DNA from: Bacillota bacterium
GTDB taxonomy: Bacteria; Bacillota_I; Bacilli_A; Erysipelotrichales; Erysipelotrichaceae
Direction of reading: 5' to 3'
Assembly (NCBI GenBank): GCA_023388995.1
Contig: JAEWFD010000038.1
Location: 59,407-123,406, forward strand
DNA length: 64,000 nucleotides
Under the pieces are notes generated by a model. The model did no database searches and was not told where the DNA came from. It saw only the letters and a program-made list of their open reading frames with translations. Made by a program: the position numbers and the translations under genes. Below are positions 8,623-16,361 of this stretch, piece after piece; the first letter of the stretch is position 1; every line of letters starts with the position of its first letter.

Positions 8623-8757
8623 TTAGCGACAACAGCAACAGCAGCAGCAGTCATCTTCTTCTTCGAAACAATTAATATAGATTGGACCTAGAAAGAATAC
8701 CGGAATAAAGAATGTAATATCTTTTTCTTTCTTTGGCGGACAACAACAACGACTCAC
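8623..8757 (-). CDS. Cysteine-rich 44-aa micro-protein (copy 2)
   Basis: A GTG start at 8757 with an AGGAGGTGA site gives 44 residues. They read MSRCCCPPKKEKDI, a hydrophobic core TFFIPVFFLGPIYINC, an acidic FEEEDD stretch and a tail of seven consecutive Cys plus Arg. It is clearly related to the 56-aa protein at 8049-8219. The two share the CCCPPK head, the LGPIYI core and an acidic-then-poly-Cys end; copy 1 has an extra PPKRE repeat. A CATATTGTA element lies about 150 bases upstream (8908-8916), possibly a sporulation-type -10 box. Function unknown. Confidence 0.75.
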   Translation of the reverse strand: MSRCCCPPKKEKDITFFIPVFFLGPIYINCFEEEDDCCCCCCCR

Positions 8758-8957
8758 GATTTCACCTCCTGACCAGTTATCTTTTGCAAACCATGATTAA
8801 AATAAGGAAAATCAAAATAATTACGATCATATGACACTTGTTCTATCCTATCCACTACACAGTCATTCTCCTCAGAATGAAGTACCAGTCACCTTCCTTC
8901 CTACTCTACAATATGTCGCATAAAAAACGAGGATCATGCGTTTGTCACAAAGGCACA

Positions 8958-8988
8958 AAAAAACCATAGAATCATCTATGGCTTTCAA
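8958..8988 (-). terminator. Terminator of the secreted-protein gene
   Basis: On the minus strand CCATAGA-TGAT-TCTATGG is followed by a run of T residues just past the stop codon at 8994. Confidence 0.8.
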
Positions 8989-8993
8989 TGTCA

Positions 8994-9932
8994 TTAACGA
9001 GAGAATCCTACGTCAGTGCTTCCGGATACTAAGTAGAAAGATGCAGGAAGTACTACTTCAGATTTTGTACTTCTAAGAGACATAACATTACTTCTCTTGC
9101 CATCACTCATACGAATGAATACGCGGTAGTTGCCTGAAGGTAAGCTAGTAGGTGTTTTTGTCCAATATTCTTGCACATTGCTCAAGTTGATTGTTGCGTT
9201 ATAGAATGCATAGTTGTAATTGTATTGACCATTTGGGTTCAATGTCTTATTTGCATTCAAATAAGGGTTGTAAACAGCACTGCTGTTCAAGTTATAACGA
9301 TAAGATCTAGTTTGGTCTTCGCTGATGAAAATCATTTCACGCCAGAAGCTGTCCTTTTTAGTATAGCTGTTGAATTGTTCCAACATATATCCGCTGATCT
9401 TAATGCTATTTCCGCTATGTGTTACATAAGTAACGCGGCTATTTTCATAAATTGGCAAAGTGTTTGTGCTGTAGCGGCTCAAATCAATGTCTGATCCATT
9501 TCCCGGATTTGTAGGGTTAGTCGGAATTGTTTGTCCAGTATATTTTGCATAATTTCCAGTTCCTGTAGCAACCAATAAATCAGAGCATCCAAAATCATAT
9601 GGAACTGTAATCACTTTGTTCAAGCTGGATGTTTTCAACTTCGCAACTTCTGTTGAGTCTAAGTTGAATGTTCCAAATACAAGCCAAGGAATACTATTTT
9701 GACTACCTACATTGCCTGGAACTCCTAGAGCCGGACAAATAACGCCTGGTCTTGCCAGTAATTCATTCGCCCCCGTTGGATATGTTCCTGCAGGTAATTC
9801 CACCGTTACTTTAGTTGGGTCATCCTTTGATGTCGTAGCTGTAATCGGTGTATACTGCGCCGCTGATACACTGCTCAACATGGAGAGTGCCAACATACAT
9901 GCTAATAAAGAAAATTTGATTAATTTTTTCAT
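8994..9932 (-). CDS. Secreted hypothetical protein, 312 aa
   Basis: The protein opens with a Sec signal peptide (MKKLIKFSLLACMLALSMLS, cleavage probably after SSVSA). Residues 25-130 form a first part containing PAGTYPTGANELLARPGVICP and two Cys (ICP, FGCSD) that could pair. A Pro/Asn/Gly linker (TNPTNPGNGS) follows, then a second beta-rich part of about 160 residues rich in Tyr, Asn and Ser, ending in GNYRVFIRMSDGKRSNVMSLR. There is no LPXTG anchor or membrane helix, so release into the medium or loose wall association is likely. The family is not recognised. It is monocistronic, with its own promoter and terminator. Confidence 0.75.
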   Translation of the reverse strand: MKKLIKFSLLACMLALSMLSSVSAAQYTPITATTSKDDPTKVTVELPAGTYPTGANELLARPGVICPALGVPGNVGSQNSIPWLVFGTFNLDSTEVAKLKTSSLNKVITVPYDFGCSDLLVATGTGNYAKYTGQTIPTNPTNPGNGSDIDLSRYSTNTLPIYENSRVTYVTHSGNSIKISGYMLEQFNSYTKKDSFWREMIFISEDQTRSYRYNLNSSAVYNPYLNANKTLNPNGQYNYNYAFYNATINLSNVQEYWTKTPTSLPSGNYRVFIRMSDGKRSNVMSLRSTKSEVVLPASFYLVSGSTDVGFSR

Positions 9933-9954
9933 TTACAAGATCCTCCTAGACTTC

Positions 9955-9983
9955 ATTATAGGTCTTAAAACAAATAATTGCAA
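9955..9983 (-). promoter_or_regulatory. Sigma-A promoter of the secreted-protein gene
   Basis: On the minus strand TTGCAA (9978-9983), a 17-base spacer and TATAAT (9955-9960) lie just upstream of an AGGAGG site and the start at 9932. Confidence 0.75.
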
Positions 9984-10125
9984 GACAACTTGCATAAATA
10001 ATCATGCAACTTATCACTTTTCCAGTTTCTGGAAGATTTTTCTTTGCTTGCCCATCATCTTTTACATATACATTTTATTTAATTGAAATGAACCTTGTTA
10101 TATCAAGATCTAGTTCCAATAATCT

Positions 10126-10680
10126 CTAAAAAAATAAATGTTCTATCAGTATTTTCACACCAATCAGAATCAAGATCGTCCCTCCAATCAGATTGGCATA
10201 TTTTTTGCAATAAGACCCTATCAAAAACCGCAGGTAGGCAGCTCCTAAACACATAAAAAACGTAATCAGCCAAATCAAAGAAATCGCCAGCACCAAATTG
10301 ACAGCCAGGCAAGCTAATCCAATACCAACAGCCAAAGCATCCAAACTGGTCGCAATTCCTAGAAGCAGTAAATCCTTGCTTTCCAAATTACTTGCAATCT
10401 CAGATTCATCATCTGATCGCTCCAGCAGAAGCTTGCTGCCAATGACTAGTAGCAGCAAAAATGCCAGCCAGTGATCAAACATCACAATATAACGCTCAAA
10501 ACGGATACCAATCATCCAGCCAATCCAGGGCATCAGCGCTTGGAAACTTGCAAAGCACAAAGCCATTTTCCATGCATCTTTATTCGAAAAGCAACGTATT
10601 TCAACACTTTTGGAAACGACTGCTGCTGCTGCATCAAGCGACAATCCAAGTCCCAGCACTATCATGGTTCCGATATCCAT
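10126..10680 (-). CDS. mntP: MntP-type manganese efflux pump
   Basis: The 184-residue membrane protein has about six hydrophobic helices. It shows the MntP family's two internal repeats, each with a Ser-Leu-Asp-Ala motif: LGLSLDAAAAVVS near the N-terminus and LGIATSLDALAVGIG in the middle. Members export Mn2+ and protect against manganese overload. The start at 10680 is preferred over an upstream one because a GGGGG site lies 5 bases before it and the length then equals the family's usual 185. A short CC-rich leader precedes it, but the conserved Mn-sensing riboswitch elements are not present. A second member of the superfamily lies at 42608-43162. Confidence 0.85.
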   Translation of the reverse strand: MDIGTMIVLGLGLSLDAAAAVVSKSVEIRCFSNKDAWKMALCFASFQALMPWIGWMIGIRFERYIVMFDHWLAFLLLLVIGSKLLLERSDDESEIASNLESKDLLLLGIATSLDALAVGIGLACLAVNLVLAISLIWLITFFMCLGAAYLRFLIGSYCKKYANLIGGTILILIGVKILIEHLFF

Positions 10681-10759
10681 GTGATCCCCCCTAGTACAAC
10701 CACAGTGTATGCCTGCGGCTGGCAAACTACGCTATCACATTTCACATGGCTGAAATAAT

Positions 10760-10795
10760 AAAGAATGACCAAGCACATACCCGGTCATTCTTGTT
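10760..10795 (-). terminator. Terminator of the parE-parC operon
   Basis: AAGAATGACC and GGTCATTCTT arms flank a 12-base loop directly after the parC stop; the minus strand continues into a T-rich run. Confidence 0.75.
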
Positions 10796-10796
10796 C

Positions 10797-13271
10797 TTAC
10801 ATCAACTCGTCCATGCTGATTTGAAACTCTGTTTCTTCTTCCTCTTTCTCAGCTGTCAACTCCACTTGCAAAGAGCGTTCTAAAGTTCTGAGATAGGCAA
10901 CTTCTCCTTTAAGCACAGCAGATACCGTGGCTGTCTTGTCCATAAAACTAACATCCTTGACAGCAAGGGTCTGGAATTCTTTGTCTTGCACATAAGATAT
11001 GACATCAGCCGTATTTACCATGCGAATTTCTTTCATAACAAGTGGATTTGTCTTCACTGCCTTCACCACTCGCTCTCCGCGTGCAGGACGTCCGGATACG
11101 GCAATTTGCTCCAGCCAGATCCGTTTCATTCCTTTGTCGCCAATCAGCAGCACTGCATTCTTATCACCAGCAAAGACGCACACATCAGCAAGTTCATCTC
11201 CCGCTGTCAGATTCATGGCTTTTACACCGCCTGTTTTGACAGACTGCAGCGGAATCGAAGAAACGCCATAGCGAACTACAAATCCTTGCTTGCTCAGCAA
11301 TAGTACCTCTTGATGATCATAAGCGAGAACCACTCCGGCAACTTCATCATCCTGTTTGAGATTCATTGCCACCATGGCCTTGGAATAGCGGGCAACTTCA
11401 TAATCTTTCAGCAAAGTCCGCTTAATCATACCTTGCTTGGTAATCGTAATCACATAGCACTGCGACACCAAAGACTGGCTGATCGTCGCAGCCACCATCT
11501 TTTCTTCACCGCTGATTTTGACAACACTGCTGATATGTTTTCCGACTTCTTTCCATTTTGTTTCTTCGATTTCAAACACCGGAACATAACAGTATTTGCC
11601 CAGACTTGTAAATACCAATAGTTTATCCAAAGTATCTACTTCAGCATAGCAAAGCAGCTGATCGCTATCTTTCAAGCCGCACATGCTGTGTTCGCTCGCA
11701 TTGTAAGATCGCATCGAAACACGTTTCAAGTAGCCATCTCTGGTCAAAGTAACAACCACTTGCTCCGACGCAATCATATCCAGCTTATCGATCACAATCT
11801 CTTCCATCAAGTCTTCGATGCTGCTGCGTCTTGGTGATCCATATTGCTCACTCATCTGCTGCAGTTCTTTCACCAGAACATGATGCAATACCTTGCGATC
11901 TTCTAATATTGCCTTTAGCTCTTCCATTTGGCTGAGCAGCTGCGCAAATTCGTTGCGCAATTCCTTGATATCCGTACTTGTCAAACGATACAGCCGCAAA
12001 TTCACGATTGCTTCAGCCTGGATATTCGTGAATGCAAAGCGCTCCATCAAGCGCTTTTTCGCATCTTGCTTGTCTTTGCTTTGGCGAATGATCTGAATAA
12101 TTTCGTCAAGCACACTGACTGCCTTGATTAAACCTTCCAGAATATGGCATCGTTCTTCCATCTTCTGCAAGTCATACCGGGTCCGACGTACAATCACTTC
12201 TTCCCGGTGCTCGATGTAAGCATCCAATAGCGGAATAATCCCCATCTGCATCGGCCGCTTATTGACAATCGCCACCATGTTATAGTTATAGTAAACCTGC
12301 ATATCAGTGTTTTTCAGATAGTAATTCAAAATCAGTTCATGGTTGGCATCCTTTTTAATATCCACTACAATCCGCAACCCATTGCGATCTGATTCATCTC
12401 GCACTGCTAAAATACCGTCAATATCTTTATTCGCCCGAATTTCATCCATCTTGCGAACCAAATTCGATTTAATGACTTCAAATGGCAGCTCCGTAATGAC
12501 TAGCTGCATCATGGTTCTTGTTTCCACAAACTCACTCTTGCAGCGAACCATAACTCTTCCTTTGCCGGTACGGAACGCATTGCGAATTCCTTCAATCCCC
12601 TGCACTGTTCCCCCAGTCGGAAAATCTGGTCCCTTCACAATCTGCATGATCTCATCCAAATCGCAATACGGATGGTACACCCGGTAGATTGTTGCTTCAA
12701 TGATTTCGTTCAAGTTATGCGGCGGTATATTCGTCGCATATCCTGCTGCAATTCCCGTTACACCATTTACCAGCAAATTAGGATACAAAGCAGGAAGCAC
12801 CGTTGGTTCCATCGTCGTATCATCAAAGTTACTGGCAAACAAGACGGTATCTTTCTCAATATCTGCCAGCAGCGATTCCGAAATCGCCGACAAGCGTGCT
12901 TCCGTATAACGCATGGCTGCTGCCGGATCATCATCCATCGAACCATTGTTTCCGTGCATATCAATCAACAGCTCCCGCATTTTCCATGGCTGCGACATGC
13001 GTACCATTGCATCGTAAACACTGCTTTCACCATGCGGATGATAATTACCGATGACAAGACCGACAGCCTTAACAGACTTTCGGTATCCTTTATCATGTGT
13101 ATTGCCATCCTGATACATGGCATACAGAATTCTGCGCTGTACGGGCTTTAATCCGTCCCGGGCATCGGGCAATGCCCGATCTTGGATAATATATTTGGAA
13201 TATTTTCCAAAACGATCAGACATCAACTCATCTAAGGGAGTCACAAGCAATGTTTCTTTATGAATACTCAC
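10797..13271 (-). CDS. parC: DNA topoisomerase IV subunit A
   Basis: This is the 824-residue cleavage/religation subunit, which decatenates chromosomes with ParE. The catalytic Tyr lies in AAAMRYTEARLS (Tyr122). The quinolone-resistance region reads NYHPHGESSVYDAMVRMS, with Ser83 and Asp87 (E. coli GyrA numbering) intact but Glu82 where ParC usually has Asp. The C-terminal half carries the beta-pinwheel repeats. HGNNGSMDDDP and pairing with parE favour ParC over GyrA. Its GTG start overlaps the parE stop by four bases (GTGA), so translation is coupled. Confidence 0.95.
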   Translation of the reverse strand: MSIHKETLLVTPLDELMSDRFGKYSKYIIQDRALPDARDGLKPVQRRILYAMYQDGNTHDKGYRKSVKAVGLVIGNYHPHGESSVYDAMVRMSQPWKMRELLIDMHGNNGSMDDDPAAAMRYTEARLSAISESLLADIEKDTVLFASNFDDTTMEPTVLPALYPNLLVNGVTGIAAGYATNIPPHNLNEIIEATIYRVYHPYCDLDEIMQIVKGPDFPTGGTVQGIEGIRNAFRTGKGRVMVRCKSEFVETRTMMQLVITELPFEVIKSNLVRKMDEIRANKDIDGILAVRDESDRNGLRIVVDIKKDANHELILNYYLKNTDMQVYYNYNMVAIVNKRPMQMGIIPLLDAYIEHREEVIVRRTRYDLQKMEERCHILEGLIKAVSVLDEIIQIIRQSKDKQDAKKRLMERFAFTNIQAEAIVNLRLYRLTSTDIKELRNEFAQLLSQMEELKAILEDRKVLHHVLVKELQQMSEQYGSPRRSSIEDLMEEIVIDKLDMIASEQVVVTLTRDGYLKRVSMRSYNASEHSMCGLKDSDQLLCYAEVDTLDKLLVFTSLGKYCYVPVFEIEETKWKEVGKHISSVVKISGEEKMVAATISQSLVSQCYVITITKQGMIKRTLLKDYEVARYSKAMVAMNLKQDDEVAGVVLAYDHQEVLLLSKQGFVVRYGVSSIPLQSVKTGGVKAMNLTAGDELADVCVFAGDKNAVLLIGDKGMKRIWLEQIAVSGRPARGERVVKAVKTNPLVMKEIRMVNTADVISYVQDKEFQTLAVKDVSFMDKTATVSAVLKGEVAYLRTLERSLQVELTAEKEEEETEFQISMDELM

Positions 13272-15196
13272 TTTGTGTCCTCCTTCCTAAAGTCATCTTC
13301 CAATGTAAAGGCGACATTTTCTTCGATCCAATCCCGCCGGATATCGGCTCGATCACCCATTAAAGTGGTTACATGCTTGCTGACCATAGCCGCATCTTCC
13401 AAAGAAAGCTGCACCAGTGTTCTTGTTTGCGGGTCCATTGTGGTTTCCCAAAGCTGATCGGCATTCATTTCCCCAAGTCCTTTATATCGTTGCAGCTGAT
13501 AGCCTTTGCCAACTTCTTTCTTGGCTTGGTCTAACTCACTGTCATCCCAGGCATAGACAATTTTATTGCCTCTGCTGACTTTATATAAAGGCGGCATGGC
13601 TATATACACCATTCCTGCTTCAATCAGTTCTGTCATGTAGCGATAGAAGAATGTCAGTAACAATACCTGGATATGAGCGCCGTCGGTATCGGCATCGGTC
13701 ATGATGATGATTTTTCCGTAATTAGCATCACCAACATCAAACTGATCCCCTACCCCTGCCCCAATCGTATAGATCATGGTGGAAAGTTCTTCATTCTTTT
13801 CAATTTCCGTCAAGCTGGCTTTTTCGGTATTCAGCACTTTGCCGCGCAGCGGCAAAATAGCCTGATATTTGCTGTCCCGCCCTTGCTTCGCACTTCCCCC
13901 TGCGGAATCTCCTTCCACAATGAACAGTTCATTGCGCTTGGCATCTTTGCTTTGCGCCGGAGACAATTTTCCGGACAGAAGTTTTTCTGTTTTGCCGTTT
14001 TTCTTGCCTTTACGCGCTTCTTCCCGTGCTTTGCGGGCTGCTTCTCTTGCCAGGAAAGCACGCTGCATTTTCTTGATCAAACTCAAAGCCAGTTCTTTAT
14101 TTTCTTCTAGATAAAAGGATAACTTTTCACTGACCAGACTGTCTACTGCTCCCCGCGCTTCCGGTGTCCCCAGTTTACCTTTTGTCTGACCCTCAAACTG
14201 CAGAATATGCTCCGGAATATGCACTGAAACAATAGACGTTAGTCCTTCGCGGATATCACTGCCTTCCAGGTTTTTATCTTTTTCTTTCAAAATTGCATAC
14301 TTGCGCGCATAGTCATTAATCGCTTTGGTTAATCCGCTGCGAAAGCCCATCTCATGAGTACCGCCATCTTTGGTTCGCACCAGATTGACAAAGGAAAACA
14401 TCGTTTCCTGATAGCTGTCCGTATATTGAAATGCACATTCAATTTTCAAAGCACCGGAAATTCCTTCAAACATCACCGGCTTATGCAATACTTCTTGCTT
14501 GTCATTCAAATACTCCACAAATGCTTCCAGCCCTCTGTCAAATTGATAGATCTCCTGCTTGCCTTTCATCTCATCTTTGAATTGGATTTTCAATCCTTTC
14601 AGCAAAAAAGCACTTTCCTTCAAACGCTCGGCAATACTCTCGTGCGAATATTCCAACGTTGAAAAAATGGTATCATCTGCCAAAAACCGTACCTTACTTC
14701 CTGTTTTGCTGGTTTTTCCTATAATCTGCAGATCGGAGACGATACTGCCCCCTTTTTCAAAGCGCATGAAATGAATTTTGCCTTCATTACATACCGTAAC
14801 TTCCACAAAACGGCTCAATGCATTCACAACACTGGCACCAACACCATGCAATCCTCCGGCACTCTTATAGCCGCCGGCGTCGCTGAATTTCCCCCCTGCA
14901 TGAAGCACCGTAAAAATAACCTCCAGTGCACTTTTCCCATTCTGATGCTTACCGGTAGGCATTCCTCGTCCTTCATCTTCAATACTGATGATATTTCCTT
15001 TTTCTAACGTAACTGATATATTGCTTCCATAGCCATTGATGGCTTCATCAATTGCATTGTCCAAAATCTCCCAAACAAGGTGATGCAATCCCCTTGCATC
15101 CGTTGAACCAATATACATCCCGGGACGCTTCCTAACTGCTTCTAAGCCCTCTAAGATCTGGATACTTGTCGCATCATAATTCTTGGTCAACACCAT
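13268..15196 (-). CDS. parE: DNA topoisomerase IV subunit B
   Basis: This is the 642-residue ATPase subunit, with the GHKL fold: EILDNAIDEAINGYG (Asn/Glu), DEGRGMP and YKSAGGLHGVGASVVNALS. The TOPRIM motifs are ELFIVEGDSAGGSAKQGRD and IIMTDADTDGAHIQ. The K-S-A-GGLHGVG form and the plsY neighbour indicate ParE rather than GyrB. It is first in the parE-parC operon and is transcribed from a promoter that interlocks with the plsY promoter. Confidence 0.95.
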   Translation of the reverse strand: MVLTKNYDATSIQILEGLEAVRKRPGMYIGSTDARGLHHLVWEILDNAIDEAINGYGSNISVTLEKGNIISIEDEGRGMPTGKHQNGKSALEVIFTVLHAGGKFSDAGGYKSAGGLHGVGASVVNALSRFVEVTVCNEGKIHFMRFEKGGSIVSDLQIIGKTSKTGSKVRFLADDTIFSTLEYSHESIAERLKESAFLLKGLKIQFKDEMKGKQEIYQFDRGLEAFVEYLNDKQEVLHKPVMFEGISGALKIECAFQYTDSYQETMFSFVNLVRTKDGGTHEMGFRSGLTKAINDYARKYAILKEKDKNLEGSDIREGLTSIVSVHIPEHILQFEGQTKGKLGTPEARGAVDSLVSEKLSFYLEENKELALSLIKKMQRAFLAREAARKAREEARKGKKNGKTEKLLSGKLSPAQSKDAKRNELFIVEGDSAGGSAKQGRDSKYQAILPLRGKVLNTEKASLTEIEKNEELSTMIYTIGAGVGDQFDVGDANYGKIIIMTDADTDGAHIQVLLLTFFYRYMTELIEAGMVYIAMPPLYKVSRGNKIVYAWDDSELDQAKKEVGKGYQLQRYKGLGEMNADQLWETTMDPQTRTLVQLSLEDAAMVSKHVTTLMGDRADIRRDWIEENVAFTLEDDFRKEDTK

Positions 15197-15219
15197 TCAC
15201 CTCTCTTTTTTACCTTGCC

Positions 15220-15264
15220 ATTATATCCTAAATTATTGTCAGTGACAACAAATCATGTTATAAC
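15220..15264. promoter_or_regulatory. Interlocked divergent promoters of parE and plsY sharing one palindrome
   Basis: The plus-strand promoter (plsY) is TTGTCA (15236-15241), 17 bases, TATAAC (15259-15264). The minus-strand promoter (parE) is TTGTCA (15243-15248), 17 bases, TATAAT (15220-15225). The two -35 boxes form the perfect palindrome TTGTCA-G-TGACAA, so polymerase should be able to occupy only one side at a time. Confidence 0.75.
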
Positions 15265-15286
15265 AATAGAGTAAGGAGGGATCATC

Positions 15287-15886
15287 ATGGAGATCGCCAT
15301 CGCTGCTCTCATCGGTTATAGTATTGGTTCCATACCATGGGCTTTAATCATCGGTTCCGTTTTTTATAAAACAGACATCCGCAAACATGGCAGCGGAAAT
15401 CTGGGAGGAACAAACGCAGGCCGTGTTCTGGGGAAAAAAGCAGGTGTCAGCGTCAGTGTACTGGATGCCCTCAAGTCAGTCCTTGCTACCGCCGTCGTTT
15501 ACTTTATATTCCCGCAGCAGATAGCTGTTGCCGGCTTTATGGCTGCCATTGGTCATTGTTTCCCTTTGTTCGCAAACTTCAAAGGCGGCAAAGCCGTTGC
15601 CAGCATCATGGGCTTTTTGCTGAGTATGGGATTGTTTCAGTTGATGCCAATCTGGATTTTCATCATTGCCCTTGGCAGCTTCTTCGCAATTCTGTATCTC
15701 ACGAAGTATGTATCTCTGTCATCCATGCTATCTATTGTGATCGCTTTAATCGCAACCACATTCTTTGAGATAGACAGCATGTATCGTGTTTATCTAGGTT
15801 TATTATTGGCATTGACTATCTGGCGGCACAAAGAAAATATCCGCCGTATTCTAAAAAAAGAAGAACGCAAAATCACCTGGATGTAA
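15287..15886 (+). CDS. plsY: Acyl-phosphate:glycerol-3-phosphate acyltransferase
   Basis: This 199-residue polytopic membrane enzyme transfers an acyl group from acyl-phosphate to glycerol-3-phosphate, the first acylation in phospholipid synthesis. The three PlsY motifs are visible: GSIPWALIIG, KHGSGNLGGTNAGRVLGKKAG and GHCFPLFANFKGGKAVAS. The start has an AAGGAGG site. The gene is divergent from parE, as in streptococci and other Bacillota, and ends in its own terminator. Confidence 0.95.
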   Translation: MEIAIAALIGYSIGSIPWALIIGSVFYKTDIRKHGSGNLGGTNAGRVLGKKAGVSVSVLDALKSVLATAVVYFIFPQQIAVAGFMAAIGHCFPLFANFKGGKAVASIMGFLLSMGLFQLMPIWIFIIALGSFFAILYLTKYVSLSSMLSIVIALIATTFFEIDSMYRVYLGLLLALTIWRHKENIRRILKKEERKITWM

Positions 15887-15917
15887 AAGTTGCAGCAACA
15901 TGTTGCAGCTTTTTCTT
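15885..15917 (+). terminator. Terminator of plsY
   Basis: Arms AAAGTTGCA and TGCAGCTTT (one G-U pair) run into a T-rich stretch directly after the plsY stop. Confidence 0.65.
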
Positions 15918-15987
15918 TTGTTTAGTGCCTTGTTCCCGAAAAACGTTTAACTGCATACTTTATTATCTACAATATTTTATACGGTAC

Positions 15988-16019
15988 TTGACATTGCACA
16001 GTAGTTGGTTTAGTATAAT
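15988..16019 (+). promoter_or_regulatory. Promoter of the padR-HAAS operon
   Basis: A perfect TTGACA (15988-15993) is followed at 17 bases by TAGTAT and at 20 bases by TATAAT. The start codon is 19 bases past the latter, leaving a short leader. Confidence 0.65.
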
Positions 16020-16037
16020 AATAGAAAGGAGGATACA

Positions 16038-16361
16038 ATGAATTCACAATTCAAAAAAGGAGTATTAGAACTCATTGTTCTTCTGATTGTCAGCAAAGAA
16101 GACATGTATGGATATGAACTGGTAAAACAGGTGTCGGAAGCTGTCCATGTAAATGAAGGCACCATTTACCCCCTCTTAAAACGGATGACAAACGAAAAGT
16201 ATTTTGAAACATACCTGCAAGAATCAACAGAAGGACCTCCCCGCAAATACTATCGGCTCACAAGACTGGGACGCGAGCAGATGCATTCCTTAAAACACGA
16301 CTGGGAGGAATTCAGTGACAGCATCCAACGATTTATAGAAAGGAACTATACGAATGAATAA
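16038..16361 (+). CDS. PadR-family transcriptional regulator
   Basis: The 107-residue winged-helix protein has the PadR signature: LELIVLLIVSKEDMYGYELVKQVSE, then the recognition helix and wing region VNEGTIYPLLKRM and GPPRKYYRLTRLGREQM. It belongs to the short PadR-s2 class lacking a long C-terminal dimer domain. Such repressors often sit beside membrane proteins with an N-terminal DUF1700/HAAS domain, and that is the case here: the next gene overlaps by 8 bases. It probably autoregulates the two-gene operon in response to envelope stress or drugs (inference). Confidence 0.9.
   Translation: MNSQFKKGVLELIVLLIVSKEDMYGYELVKQVSEAVHVNEGTIYPLLKRMTNEKYFETYLQESTEGPPRKYYRLTRLGREQMHSLKHDWEEFSDSIQRFIERNYTNE

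Noticed and set aside
8297..8638. Longer 113-aa version of the 66-aa gene
   Set aside because: The upstream extension lacks a start signal and would include the terminator of the neighbouring Cys-rich gene; a strong ribosome binding site precedes the shorter start.
10681..10760. Leader of mntP as a manganese riboswitch
   Set aside because: The conserved yybP-ykoY core sequences are absent and the leader is short; only a small TGCC/GGCA hairpin can be drawn.
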